From assembly GCA_958298945.1 (NCBI GenBank), contig OY282609.1, forward strand, positions 39,467,212 through 39,531,211: 64,000 nucleotides of DNA, given 5' to 3'. The notes below the pieces were generated by a model. The model searched no databases, was not told the origin of the DNA, and saw only the letters and a program-made list of their open reading frames with translations. A program made the position numbers and the translations under genes. Shown here piece by piece: positions 46,481-56,661 of this stretch. Every line of letters starts with the position of its first letter. Position 1 is the stretch's first letter. Source of the stretch: Atherix ibis (taxonomy: Eukaryota > Arthropoda > Insecta > Diptera > Athericidae).

Positions 46481-47039
46481 GAAGCCCTTCCACCTTTTTT
46501 TGTGATATGGAAGCTTTGGTATGAATACATCATTGCTTAAAAGGCTGAGGGTGTGAAAATTGCCGGAGGTAATTTAAATTATCATAACAACCTCGGATAA
46601 AGAGGATATTATGGAACTTGTGACTATGGAATATAGAATTTGGGAAGTTATTAGTACCCAACAAGTATCTACCATTGTATAAACTCCGGCACCTCTGATC
46701 ATATCCACGAGTCTGGTCAACTCTGCTACAAAAAGAATCAATGAAAATAATAATTATGAGAGGAGTAGCAGGGACCGTAACCATTTTAGAAATCTTTCCA
46801 GAAATATATCCTACTCTCGAACGCGTACCAATTGACTTTGCAGGTATCATAATAATTTTGGAGCTATAGCAACAAAATTTTTTGGACAATGCAACTTTCA
46901 AACCCCAGAACAAAATTTAAAATAGTATGTCCTAATATAATAACGCCGAACATTTAAGAAATCAAACATTTTGTACATATATTTACAGCAATGGTCCTCT
47001 ATCTTTCGCTTTTCCACGAAGGTAAGATATGAGACACAA

Positions 47040-48366
47040 CGTTGCCAAAGAAGAGTTTACAACTCTTTGCCAACTTGGTATTTGTGTAACTTCAAAATCT
47101 CCGGGCTCGGTAGCACTCCATATGGTTGCTAACAGCACTCCAGATGGAGATTGACGTCCTTGTGGAGATTATCGGCGTCTTAACAACATAACCAAAATTG
47201 ATTTGTATAGAGCATATAATCAAATTCCAGTTTCACCTGAATATGTGCACAACACGGCTATCAATACGCCTTTTCGAATGTTTGAGTTTTTACGTATGCC
47301 TTTTAGGTTAAGAAACGTACCTCAAAAAGTCGTTTCCATCTATGTGGACCATATTTTAGTCGCAAGCAACGAAGGAGACGAATACATCCTACATTTGGAA
47401 AAAGTGTTCTGTAAGCTCAGGGAATATGGTCTCAACATTAATGTCAACAAATGTATATTCGGTAAGGCTGAAATTGACTTCCTTGAGTAGAGCATCCGCA
47501 ATTGTTACATAATTCCATTCCAACAAAAATTTAGTCTTTACAAAGATTCTCGGAATGGTGAATTACTACCATAGGTTTTTACCTAACTTGGCAGCGCATT
47601 TAATACCACTTTATAAACTGACTGTATCTTCACGAAAAAATAGAATTAATTTTGTTCTACAGCACGAAGAAAGAGAAATACAAAATTTAATCCAAAATGA
47701 TTGTACCAATAATTTCAATCTGTCAATTTCAAGATTTGGCGCACAAATATGACGCGTCCAGTCTCTCTAAGAAAATTGGTTTTGAACATCCGGGTATTAG
47801 AGCAACACAAAGGCTCATCTCGGAAAGATATTTGCCTCGCATGAACACTGAAATAAAGTTACTCGGCACAGGAACTTTCCGGTTGCCCAAAACACGTTTC
47901 GAGTATGTGCATATGGATATTGTTGTGCCACTACCTATTTCGAATGGTAAGTCCTATATACTGACAATAGTGAACAGATATAGTAGATGGCCCGATGCAA
48001 TACATATGAGACTGTACGGTTCAACAATCGCCAGACATTTTATTCAAAATTTTGTTGCTCATTTTGGAGTTTTCCTCACAATAACAGCTTAAAGACACAT
48101 TGCTGGGGATGACACCAACAAACCGCCATTATAACAAAAAAGTAAAATTGTACATTCCAACAGAGCTCAAAAACTGCTCTCATGATTTTATCCAGATAGA
48201 TAGGAAGACACCTTCCTTAACACCACCTTATCAGGCGCCCTGTAGAATAATTGCTAGGGATCCCAGAAATTTGAGGATGCAGATCAGCAATACAGTTAAA
48301 AATATTTCAGTGGACAGATTGAAGCCAACTCATCATATGAGCTGGCTTCATGTCGATGCTAACTAA
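47040..48366 (+). pseudogene. gypsy pol remnant (reverse transcriptase, integrase)
   Basis: RT pieces: LHMVANSTPDGD, CGDYRRLNNITKID, YRAYNQIPV, FEFLRMPFRLRN, then a deletion to SIYVDHILVASNEGDEY (the YxDD box reads YVDH, so its second Asp is lost) and NKCIFGKAEIDFLE. The connection piece is GMVNYYHRFLPNLAAHLIPL. Integrase pieces: HPGIRATQRLISERYLP and RFEYVHMDIVVPLPISNGKS, then YILTIVNRYSRWPDAI; the zinc-binding part is truncated. The last frame, 48100-48366, matches the C-terminal chromatin-side region (PTELKNCSHDF, ISVDRLKP). All parts are separated by stops, so no function remains. Confidence 0.85.
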
Positions 48367-48649
48367 AAATTAGGTTCAATCTATCTTCTATACACTGCAC
48401 TCAAACAAAACAAAGCAAATCTGATTATTTTTTTTTTTCAAATCGAGTTGCCCGAGTTATTATAAAATAAATTGTAAATAAAAATAATAAAATTTCAATT
48501 GTGAATACATTTGTCGTAAACATTATACGTTGCAAGATAATTAAGTTTAGACACATGATTAGCATATATATGACTATTGAAATTAATTTAATAATTAATA
48601 AATCATAATAATAATAACACGCGATAAATAATTATAAATAATAACCCAC

Positions 48650-49383
48650 TACAGGTCACTCGATGGTCTATAAATGGCTTTGAGGGCGGCAATGATGCCT
48701 CCACTCCAAAATCCGCACCCAACCGTGGCATGTTGTGGATGCATATGGATTTTCTGAGCCTCAGATGCGACAATTTTGTTTGTTGACATACCAACCGAGG
48801 TGGAAATGGGCCTCATCCGAAAAAATGAGTTTTCGATAAAAATGCTCATCGATGAGTTTTCGATAAAAATGCTCATCTTCGCCCATTGGGCGAACCGAAA
48901 ATGCATCGGATGGTCATGCGGCTTTAGCTGTTGGACTAATTGAACTTTGTAAGCTTTTATACCGAGGTCTTTGTGCAAAATTCTCAACAGAGAAATTTTC
49001 AATTCCTGAGAACGGTGACGAGTTGATGTTGATGGATGATCACTGACATTTTCAGCAACGGCGGCAATGTTCTTAGAGCGGGAACAAGTTGCTTTGGCAA
49101 CTAACAAACCAGTTTCGCAAACTCGTTTCACGAATTTGCCCACAAATTCACGTGATGGCATTCGATCTTTACTCATTTTTTTTTAAATTTCTCAGTTTGG
49201 GTTGAAGACTCACCACTTTGGATGTAAGTTCTCAATATTTCCCATTTTTCTTCAAGCGGATGGATTACCATTTCGTAAAATTCTGACTTTCAACTAACAA
49301 ATCTGTCAATTCGTGTTGACATTTAACACTCTAGTAATTCAAATAAATAGTAGTTCAAAATGGAATCGCTAGATGGACCACCC
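48650..49383 (-). mobile_element. DDE transposon (NKQNCRIW family), 5' part with terminal repeat
   Basis: The minus-strand start is gggtggtccatctagcgatt at 49383, preceded by TA (49384-49385). The transposase includes WEILRTYIQSGESSTQT (first HTH), the open frame 49176-48649 with ENVSDHPSTSTRHRSQELKI, SLLRILHKDLGIKAYKVQLV and QQLKPHDHPMHFRFAQWA (second HTH and linker), and, in another frame, LIFSDEAHFHLGWYVNKQNC (first catalytic Asp). A 27-bp in-frame duplication (48824-48877) repeats nine codons. The second and third catalytic motifs are missing: the element ends near 48650 without a recognisable second terminus. Confidence 0.83.
48824..48877. repeat. 27-bp tandem duplication, two units
   Basis: 48824-48850 and 48851-48877 are identical except the first base (gatgagttttcgataaaaat and on). 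Exactly nine codons long, it leaves the transposase frame open. Confidence 0.93.
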
Positions 49384-49385
49384 TA

Positions 49386-50409
49386 TATCTTCAATTTTTT
49401 GTTAAAGATTTTAAAATACAATATTATAAATGAAATACTGGATACATAGGTATCTTTAATAACACATATTGTACTATTCAAATTGATTAAAAATAAAACA
49501 TCGTCATTAATAATTAAATGTCAAAAAAATTGAAAAAAAAACAAAATGTTATTTATATAAATTAACTGTTAATTTAAACAAATTAGGGTATTAAAGTATT
49601 TAACGTATGTAGGTCATTCCAATTTACTGAAAAAAAAGGAATATGCACTAACAATAGATTATTTTATTGCAGCAATGTGCCATTCCATATCTGCAAAATT
49701 ACCGTACAATAAATAGATTTTATTATTTCTACGAAGATTGGCAAATTTATTAATAGATACGAGTATAGATTAACAAATCATAATATGGTAATACAAATAT
49801 TGATAAATCATTAGAAAAACGTAGATACTTTTATTCAAAATAACTATTTACTATTTTCATCTTAAGATAAATTTAGCTAAAAACATACATATATTTAATA
49901 ATATATTAAATTATAAAACTAAAGAGATTTGTATAAATGTGGGGAAAAAATATAATTGGGTATTTACTTTTTTTAACATTTTACCAATTGTTATTTTAAG
50001 TTTTATCGGTAACCCATAAGGTATGTGCAAATACAATGTTTTTTTTTTATTTAAACCCAAGATTGATTTTTGTATGCTTTCGCTGGAAGGTTTATATACT
50101 CGAACGGAAATACGACATATACAAACTAATTTAGACTAACCAAGTCATCATTACTATTATGTTTTATTTTAGGATTCTTAGGCCGTGATTTATTACTTAT
50201 TATTTATAACTAAATTGGTAATAACGTTCCTATTAAATAATTATTTCTTCACAAGAAATATTTCACAATCCATCGTGAATTTTTGTATTCCAAAAAATAT
50301 TTTTTCAATAAACGGAGATCATTAGTCATGAAAAAAGGAAATAAAGCACTTCCTAATATGTCTTTAAAAAAGCATTCAATAAAAAAAAACATCTTCAACT
50401 TGTTTTAAT
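49386..50409. other. AT-rich non-coding region
   Basis: Nothing recognised. Confidence 0.5.
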
Positions 50410-50738
50410 TAGCTGTATTCCATTGGACCAATTATGCTACAGCGCTGTAGACTCTCAATAAAATGAACATATCACTACAGCAGTAAAATACAATCACACA
50501 ATAGTCACCGACAATACTGAGTTTATTCACACATAAACAATAAAAACAAAAATATGACATTTCAACATAAGCAGCGAACCCGCAAATATATCTATTTTCA
50601 CTGTAGCAACTACAATCCACCTACCGTACATTGTATGCGTAACTCCAAATGAAAATTACTGCTCTGTTCGAGGTAAAGTAGATGATGACAGATACACAAC
50701 TAGTGTAGTAGCAAAATTGGTCCAATGGAATACAGCTA
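50410..50738. mobile_element. MITE with TA target duplication
   Basis: Terminal inverted repeats gctgtattccattggaccaa at 50412 and the inverse ending at 50736 match closely over about 28 bases. TA dinucleotides lie directly outside (50410-50411 and 50737-50738). The 325-base body has no transposase. A Tc1/mariner-mobilised miniature element is the simplest reading. Confidence 0.82.
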
Positions 50739-50757
50739 TTATAAAAATTAATTTAAG

Positions 50758-50877
50758 AATATAATTTTACACAGAGTAATTTTACTAACAAGTAAGAATG
50801 GCCGAAACTTAAAATGGAAAAGATAATGTTTCAGCCATTGTTACTTGTTAGTGAAACCATTCTGTGTAAAATTCGAA
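50758..50877. repeat. long hairpin, arms about 50 bp
   Basis: The left arm 50758-50808 and right arm 50822-50877 pair with several mismatches and bulges (shared actaacaagtaa, attttacacaga and a ggc.gaaac block), with a loop of about 13 bases. It could be a small foldback element or a pre-miRNA-like stem. It lies only 20 bases from the MITE. Confidence 0.78.
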
Positions 50878-50880
50878 TAA

Positions 50881-53800
50881 ATTCCTTACGCTTATTTTTA
50901 AAACCAATTTCTAGCTAAAATATCTATCATAAAATTTTAGTACATACCGTCGAAAGTATTATTTTAAATTAATATTGGTATTAATTAACATTCATTTGGT
51001 TAAAAACATATTGGTGGTAACAATTTTTTATTTTTAACTTCTATAAGATAGTTAAAAATGGATTATCCAGCTAGATATCCAGTTTGTTATTGAATTCGTT
51101 TTTTTTTAAATGACTATATAAATGTTGCGGTAACTGAGGTGTGTTTCCGGTACATGGTGCAATTATATGTTCACTTAAAAGCCAATTTCTGGCATTCCGA
51201 GCCATGCGCTTTGAATAGTTGGCTTGATGACAAATTGTTTAATTATATTTTTGAAATGAAGTCTTTTAATGTACCAATATAATCTAACACTAAAATAAGA
51301 AAATTTAAAATTCCGAAATATATTTTTTTATTTATAGTTAGTAGTACAGTTAGAAGAACTAAGAAATAAAGTTATTGATTTGTTTGTTTATGATTATATC
51401 AATTAACAATAGTACAGAAATGATTATTTTTCGTAACGTAAGGATACTAAAAGTCATTTAGCGACAGCTCTATTCTCAGTAAATATCGAGCTTCACCCTA
51501 CACATGCTTTGCCCAAACCTACCCTACAATAAAATACAACAAACTTAATTTATTCAACATTTCTTTTAATATTACAAACCAAATTTAATCATTTCAATTG
51601 AAAATTAAATTTTTGCCACTCAAATTTGCATACTGAACTTTCTGTAGGCCCTATTGTTTTTCATACACATATGTTGTGCATTTTTTTAAAATATTGCAAA
51701 TTAAATTATTCCATTATTAAAATTACTTTATATTTTTTTTTATTTTGAACAATATTTTATGTCAGATTAGATATGAATATATTTGCATGTATGTTTATAG
51801 TGCACACCATTTTAGCCTTATTTTTAATATATTTTAATAAACTGACATATTTTTTTTTTGTAAACAATTATCAACTCATTTGGAAAGTATTTATATGGTC
51901 AGTTCCATTAAAACTTTTCACAAGTTAAATGGATATTTTATTTCGCCATTTTTTTTAAACAGCAATCAACTATTTCCGCAATTTATAATAAATAACAATT
52001 TCTATGTCTGATTACAAACGATTTGATATTAGACACATTATAAATATGTGCTTAGATGAGATAACGAAAAATATTTAATATATGGTATATGCCTTTTTAT
52101 ATGTAAGTAAATCGTGCTCCCTCATAAACTTTACACTAATATAAATGGCCAAGCATTTACGTTATAAAATTTAAAATGTTTTTTTTTTTTGAATAGTAAT
52201 TTATGCCTTTTAACAAAGCCATAAGTTACTTATATCATAAGTTTTTTTAAAACAATATATGATTATTTTCATTATTATTTATCTACAGACAACTGCAGTA
52301 ACACATGCGAGTTCAAATTTTATCGACAATTATCTTTTGGAATATTGTTTTGAGAGAAAAGGAAAAAGTTAATTGTCCAATTGATCTTATATAATTACAG
52401 ACCTTCAGGTGGTAAATAGAACAATTCAATCATTGAAATTCTGTACTTATAGAGAAATTTTTCTTCCATAAGCAGTACACCGATTCGATTGACGATAATC
52501 TATCGTCTAGTTGCTCACGATAGATACTATACACATGCACTCATACTATGCGATTACTTACACCTCTATGGTGATACCACATCATACTCACGCATGCAGA
52601 GTTAAATTGCGATAGAAAATATGAAATTACATTACTGTTGGCTGAATGACGGTTCAAACTCTTTTTTCATTTACGAGCATGGGGAATAATCAAAATATTT
52701 CTTTCATATATAATATATTCATTATTGACCATTGTACTACACAGAGTTTACCCTTTCTCACCTGAGCAAGATGGTAATTATGTTTGAAGTGCTATATTTT
52801 TTTACTTACTTATCTGACAAATTGTTTTACTTTACATAGCATGAGAAATTATTTTGAATCATCTATTTATTTTATCACTAAAGTAACCGTCAAAAAATAC
52901 CTTGAAGACTTATAGCAAATAGTATTTAGATAAATATTCAAGTATTTTTAAATCTTATAAATTTATTGAATATTTTTAAATTTAAAACGCCACCATTAAC
53001 ACGATGTTTTAAGAGATATGTATTTATAATCAAATATTAAACAAATGTGTGTGAATTTTAAAAAAAAAGTAAACTTATGGTCTGATATTTTTAATAGATC
53101 TTCATTGATTGACAAACAATAATCAACCACATATTAAATTATATTTTTTAAATTATAACAATGTGCAGACTTTATACTTAACTTGTGTCAAACAATTATG
53201 AGCCAAGTATTCCTATAATTACTGTTCTTAACAAATTAAAGTAATTTTGATGGAAAAATGTATAAATAGAAATTATTTGTGTGGATTAAATATTTTTAAT
53301 ATATAAAACAACTTAACAAGTTGGCCTGAAGTGAGAATATTATATCTTATGATTACATAAAAACGTAAAGGGTGAAATTATTATGTAAGATTCGAGTTTA
53401 TGTATTTATATAATGGAAAACAAAATTTTGACAAATTGTCTCATTCTATAAATGTAAATATTAAAATATATAATTCGAGAGCCTTATCACTGTACCTATG
53501 TACGAATGCATTCTGAGAGAATAACACATTCTTTTAATGTTTACTTTTATGAACAGTTAAAAACCTATCTTTATGAAATATATATATTTTATTTGACTAA
53601 TAATTTTAATCATGTTATTTTCAGATAGTTTTAAAAAGCGCTCTCCAGTTAAGGTATGGACCTCAACTTAATATATTTTGACATTTTCAAATCTTGTCAA
53701 TTTGTTTATGTTCAATCGATAGTAATAATTTAGTTTGGGTATTACATATCCGTTACATTATGTATCATAACGATGTTTCTTAATAAATAATTTGATTAGA

Positions 53801-54997
53801 ATTTAGCAATTAACCAAATATAAGAACACATAACCGGGAGAGTTTATAAGATAATTGTGTTTTTTTTTTATATCCCACTTAATAATAAATATCTTCAGAC
53901 AAAATTTACACGTATATATGTTAAACGCCATAGTACGGCATGTACGAGTATAGCCATAAAAAATGTTGAATAGCTTTCTTTCCATAATTTTTGTTGAAAA
54001 AAATAATTTTAATGGTGACAGTTTTAATATTTATGAGTGGAAATTATTCAAATTTTAAAAGACTAAAATCAAGTCTTATTTTTTTAATCCGTTACGTCTT
54101 AGTTTTTATTTTTAGTTTATTTGTTACATACCGGAAAAATATAATAGATACGAGTAAAGATGCTCAAATGATTGCTTTCAAGTTCTATTTTCGTATTTTA
54201 ATGACATCGCAAACATATATTTTCTTCATGTTTATATTTTAAATATACTTTACTGTATTTTTTTAAGTGTGTACAAATAAAAATGCCAATAAATAATAGT
54301 ATGTACGTAAAAATGATATTTTTGTTTTAAATTTGAAAAAGAATTTCAAAATAAACTTAAAAATAAAAACATGGAAATATGGTTTTATAAACTGATAAAA
54401 TTGTCAAGAAATATATGAAAATTGTCGTAGTTTTTATATAAAAATTTAGTTCAATTATACAAAAAAATAATTTAATTTATGTAATTAACTTTATATTGTA
54501 TAATTACATTTATTGTACATATCTATGGATATATGTAGTTAATTTGAGTCAATAATCAAGAGAGATTTGAATAGTTTTAAAGTTATATTTTCACTTAATA
54601 TTGTAATAATAAGAGATTGGCTACTTTATCAATAAAAATTAGTTAACTCGAATATTTGTAATAATGTTATTTTATATTGCTTAATTATTATTATTATCAA
54701 TATTATAATATTTCTACATTTTCTTTCTTATAAATAAAAAAATAAGTATGTATAGGTTACGTAATATTAAATATATTAACAATTAGTTCAATATTTACAC
54801 AACATTAAATTTATATTAAATTAAATTAAAAAGCAAAATATTGCAGTAACTAGAATTTTAAGTAGCAAACACCCTTTATTATTATATTATTAAAGTAAAT
54901 CTTCCTATATGTACAAATATTACTAAAAATAGATCTGGATATTTATAAAATGAAACTTTCGCTATGATCGAATCACCAACACATACAAATATATATA
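50881..54997. other. AT-rich non-coding region
   Basis: No gene or transposon recognised. 52470-52620 is slightly more complex (cgattcgattgacgataatc and nearby) without a recognisable unit. Frames 53803-53985 (minus) and 53991-54242 (plus) are hydrophobic AT-driven frames. Confidence 0.5.
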
Positions 54998-54999
54998 TA

Positions 55000-55217
55000 C
55001 AGTGACGAGCAAAAGTGAACAAGTAAATTGTACTTTAAGCAAGATGTTCATATTATAGTCGTTCTGTTATAGATATTAAAAAAAAATTTTTACGTTTTGT
55101 TGGTATTTTATTAAGCTTGCTTATTTACAACAACAAAATTAATAAAACTACTTATCTGATAGAAATTATATAAAAAAAATAACCAAAATTGCACTTGTTC
55201 ATATATGCACGTTTTGT
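55000..55217 (+). repeat. left terminal inverted repeat of the Tc1-like element
   Basis: Matches 56659-56441 in reverse over its whole length. It ends in gcacgttttgt. Outer and inner tgaacaagt motifs are inverted with respect to each other. Confidence 0.95.
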
Positions 55218-55392
55218 TCAAATGTACATGGGCACAAAATGTACCGTTTAAGAACAATATTAGTTCTATAGTTAAACAGTAAATTTGAATCACAATGCCT
55301 CAGACGGATTATTGGTTATTTATTAAGAGTCTAGCAATTAATAATTTAGTTGTTACACTCGATTATTAGAGGAATATTGGAGTCGTTGCATT

Positions 55393-56325
55393 ATGAAGAA
55401 AATTTCTGAAATAATTAAACAAAAAATAGCTTTTTTGGTGAAAAGCGGAGAAAGTAGTCGTGAAATTTCTCGAGTTTGCAAAGTGTCGCAAACAACCGTA
55501 CTAAACGTGAAAAAAAAACAGAAATTAACGGTACCAGCGGTGAAATATGGCCGAATAACACTTTTGACGGACCGAGATGCAAGAGTAATGGAGCGACAAT
55601 TACGATCCTGCCAGGTAAAGACGCCAAGGGAGGCCCCTATTAATGTTAATAAACAAGTGAGCGAGTGGACAGCTAGAAGGGCTCTCAAAAAAATTGAAAT
55701 GGTGGCATGCCAGAAGCTTAAAAAGCCCAGCCTCTCAAAAAAAAATATAAAGGCAAGATTAACTTGGGCTAGACCGCATAAAAATTGGGGGGTCGATGAG
55801 TGGAAGAAGGTAATTTGGTCTGATGAAACCAAAATAAATCGAGTTAACTCAGACGGGAGATCATATTATTGGAAAAAACCCGGAGAATCCCTAAAGCCCT
55901 ACCATGTTAAAAACACTTTAAAACATGGTGGTGGGTGCATTATGACTTGGGGATGTTTCACGTGGTGGAATACGTGTCCACTTGTAAAAATAGAGGGAAT
56001 AATGAATAAGGAGTATTATTTAAACTTATTAAAATCGAATTTGATTCCCTTCGTCGAGAAATGTGCGTACAATGAGCAGGATCTCGTATTTCAGCAAGAC
56101 GGCGATCCAAAGCACACAGCAAAAATTGTAAAAACTTGGCTCCAAGAACAAAAATTTTCGACCATGCTATGGCCTGCACAAAGTCCGGATTTAAATCCAA
56201 TTGAGAATTTGTGGGCAATTGTGAAACGGAAGCTGGCTGAACATCAAACTCTACCTAAAAATTTCGAAGAATTATGGCATCGGATTGAGGGGGAGTGGAA
56301 GAAAATTCCAAAGGAAATAATCTAA
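55393..56325 (+). CDS. Tc1-like transposase (DD34E), one premature stop near the C-terminus
   Basis: 310 codons from ATG 55393. Residues 1-55 form the first helix-turn-helix (SGESSREISRVCKVSQTTVL), and about 70-110 the second DNA-binding part. The catalytic residues are Asp in VIWSDETKINR, Asp in LVFQQDGDPKHTA and Glu in SPDLNPIENLWAI, with 34 residues between the second and third: the Tc1 signature. It also has the Gly-rich HGGGCIMTWGCF motif. The stop at 56323-56325 follows IPKEII, where family members continue. The same frame goes on as NLVESMPRRVSEVFKKK, the usual C-terminus, so one nonsense change removes about 20 normal residues. The start is supported by position after the terminal repeat and by normal family length. 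Residual activity of the truncated form is uncertain. Confidence 0.94.
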   Translation: MKKISEIIKQKIAFLVKSGESSREISRVCKVSQTTVLNVKKKQKLTVPAVKYGRITLLTDRDARVMERQLRSCQVKTPREAPINVNKQVSEWTARRALKKIEMVACQKLKKPSLSKKNIKARLTWARPHKNWGVDEWKKVIWSDETKINRVNSDGRSYYWKKPGESLKPYHVKNTLKHGGGCIMTWGCFTWWNTCPLVKIEGIMNKEYYLNLLKSNLIPFVEKCAYNEQDLVFQQDGDPKHTAKIVKTWLQEQKFSTMLWPAQSPDLNPIENLWAIVKRKLAEHQTLPKNFEELWHRIEGEWKKIPKEII

Positions 56326-56440
56326 AATTTAGTTGAGAGCATGCCCAGGAGGGTTTCCGAAGTTTTTAAAAAAAAGGCTATGGACCAAATATTAAATACT
56401 ATAAAAAATACATATTATATTAACAATTCTATTAACATAC

Positions 56441-56659
56441 ACAAAACGTGCATATATGAACAAGTGCAATTTTGGTTATTTTTTTTATATAATTTCTATC
56501 AGATAAGTAGTTTTATTAATTTTGTTGTTGTAAATAAGCAAGCTTAATAAAATACCAACAAAACGTAAAAAAAATTTTTTTAATATCTATAACAGAACGA
56601 CTATAATATGAACATCTTGCTTAAAGTACAATTTACTTGTTCACTTTTGCTTGTCACTG
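56441..56659 (-). repeat. right terminal inverted repeat of the Tc1-like element
   Basis: Inverse of 55000-55217 with near identity. It begins at acaaaacgtgcatatatgaa and ends gcttgtcactg before TA. The outer end has caagc where the left has cgagc. Confidence 0.95.
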
Positions 56660-56661
56660 TA

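Larger units (their letters stand above)
46117..48369 (+). mobile_element. decayed Ty3/gypsy LTR retrotransposon
   Basis: A primer-binding-like motif ttggtgacatcc at about 46117 precedes gag (ATG 46164), then polymerase and integrase pieces in the order typical of Ty3/gypsy, ending at 48366. Internal deletions remove most of the protease, the YxDD-proximal RT segment and RNase H. LTRs were not recognised with confidence on either side. Stops and shifts occur throughout. Confidence 0.82.
54998..56661 (+). mobile_element. nearly intact Tc1-like transposon with long terminal inverted repeats
   Basis: 1660 bases from cagtgacgagcaaaagtgaa (55000) to its inverse ending at 56659, flanked by TA (54998-54999 and 56660-56661). 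Both terminal repeats are about 218 bases and differ only by about one substitution and homopolymer-length changes, so the insertion is recent. Each repeat carries tgaacaagt near its outer end and, inverted, near its inner end (atgaacaagtgcaatttt), as expected for paired transposase binding sites. A transposase ORF lies between. It is the best-preserved element in the window. Confidence 0.96.

Noticed and set aside
46530..46913. Minus-strand frame of 127 codons
   Set aside because: Lies antisense within the gypsy element, has no recognised motif and is explained by the decayed plus-strand element.
53991..54242. Hydrophobic 83-codon plus frame, possible small membrane protein
   Set aside because: Surrounding DNA is equally AT-rich and the residues are those of T-rich codons; no support beyond openness.
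55353..56218. Minus-strand frames overlapping the Tc1 element
   Set aside because: Antisense shadows of the strongly supported plus-strand transposase.
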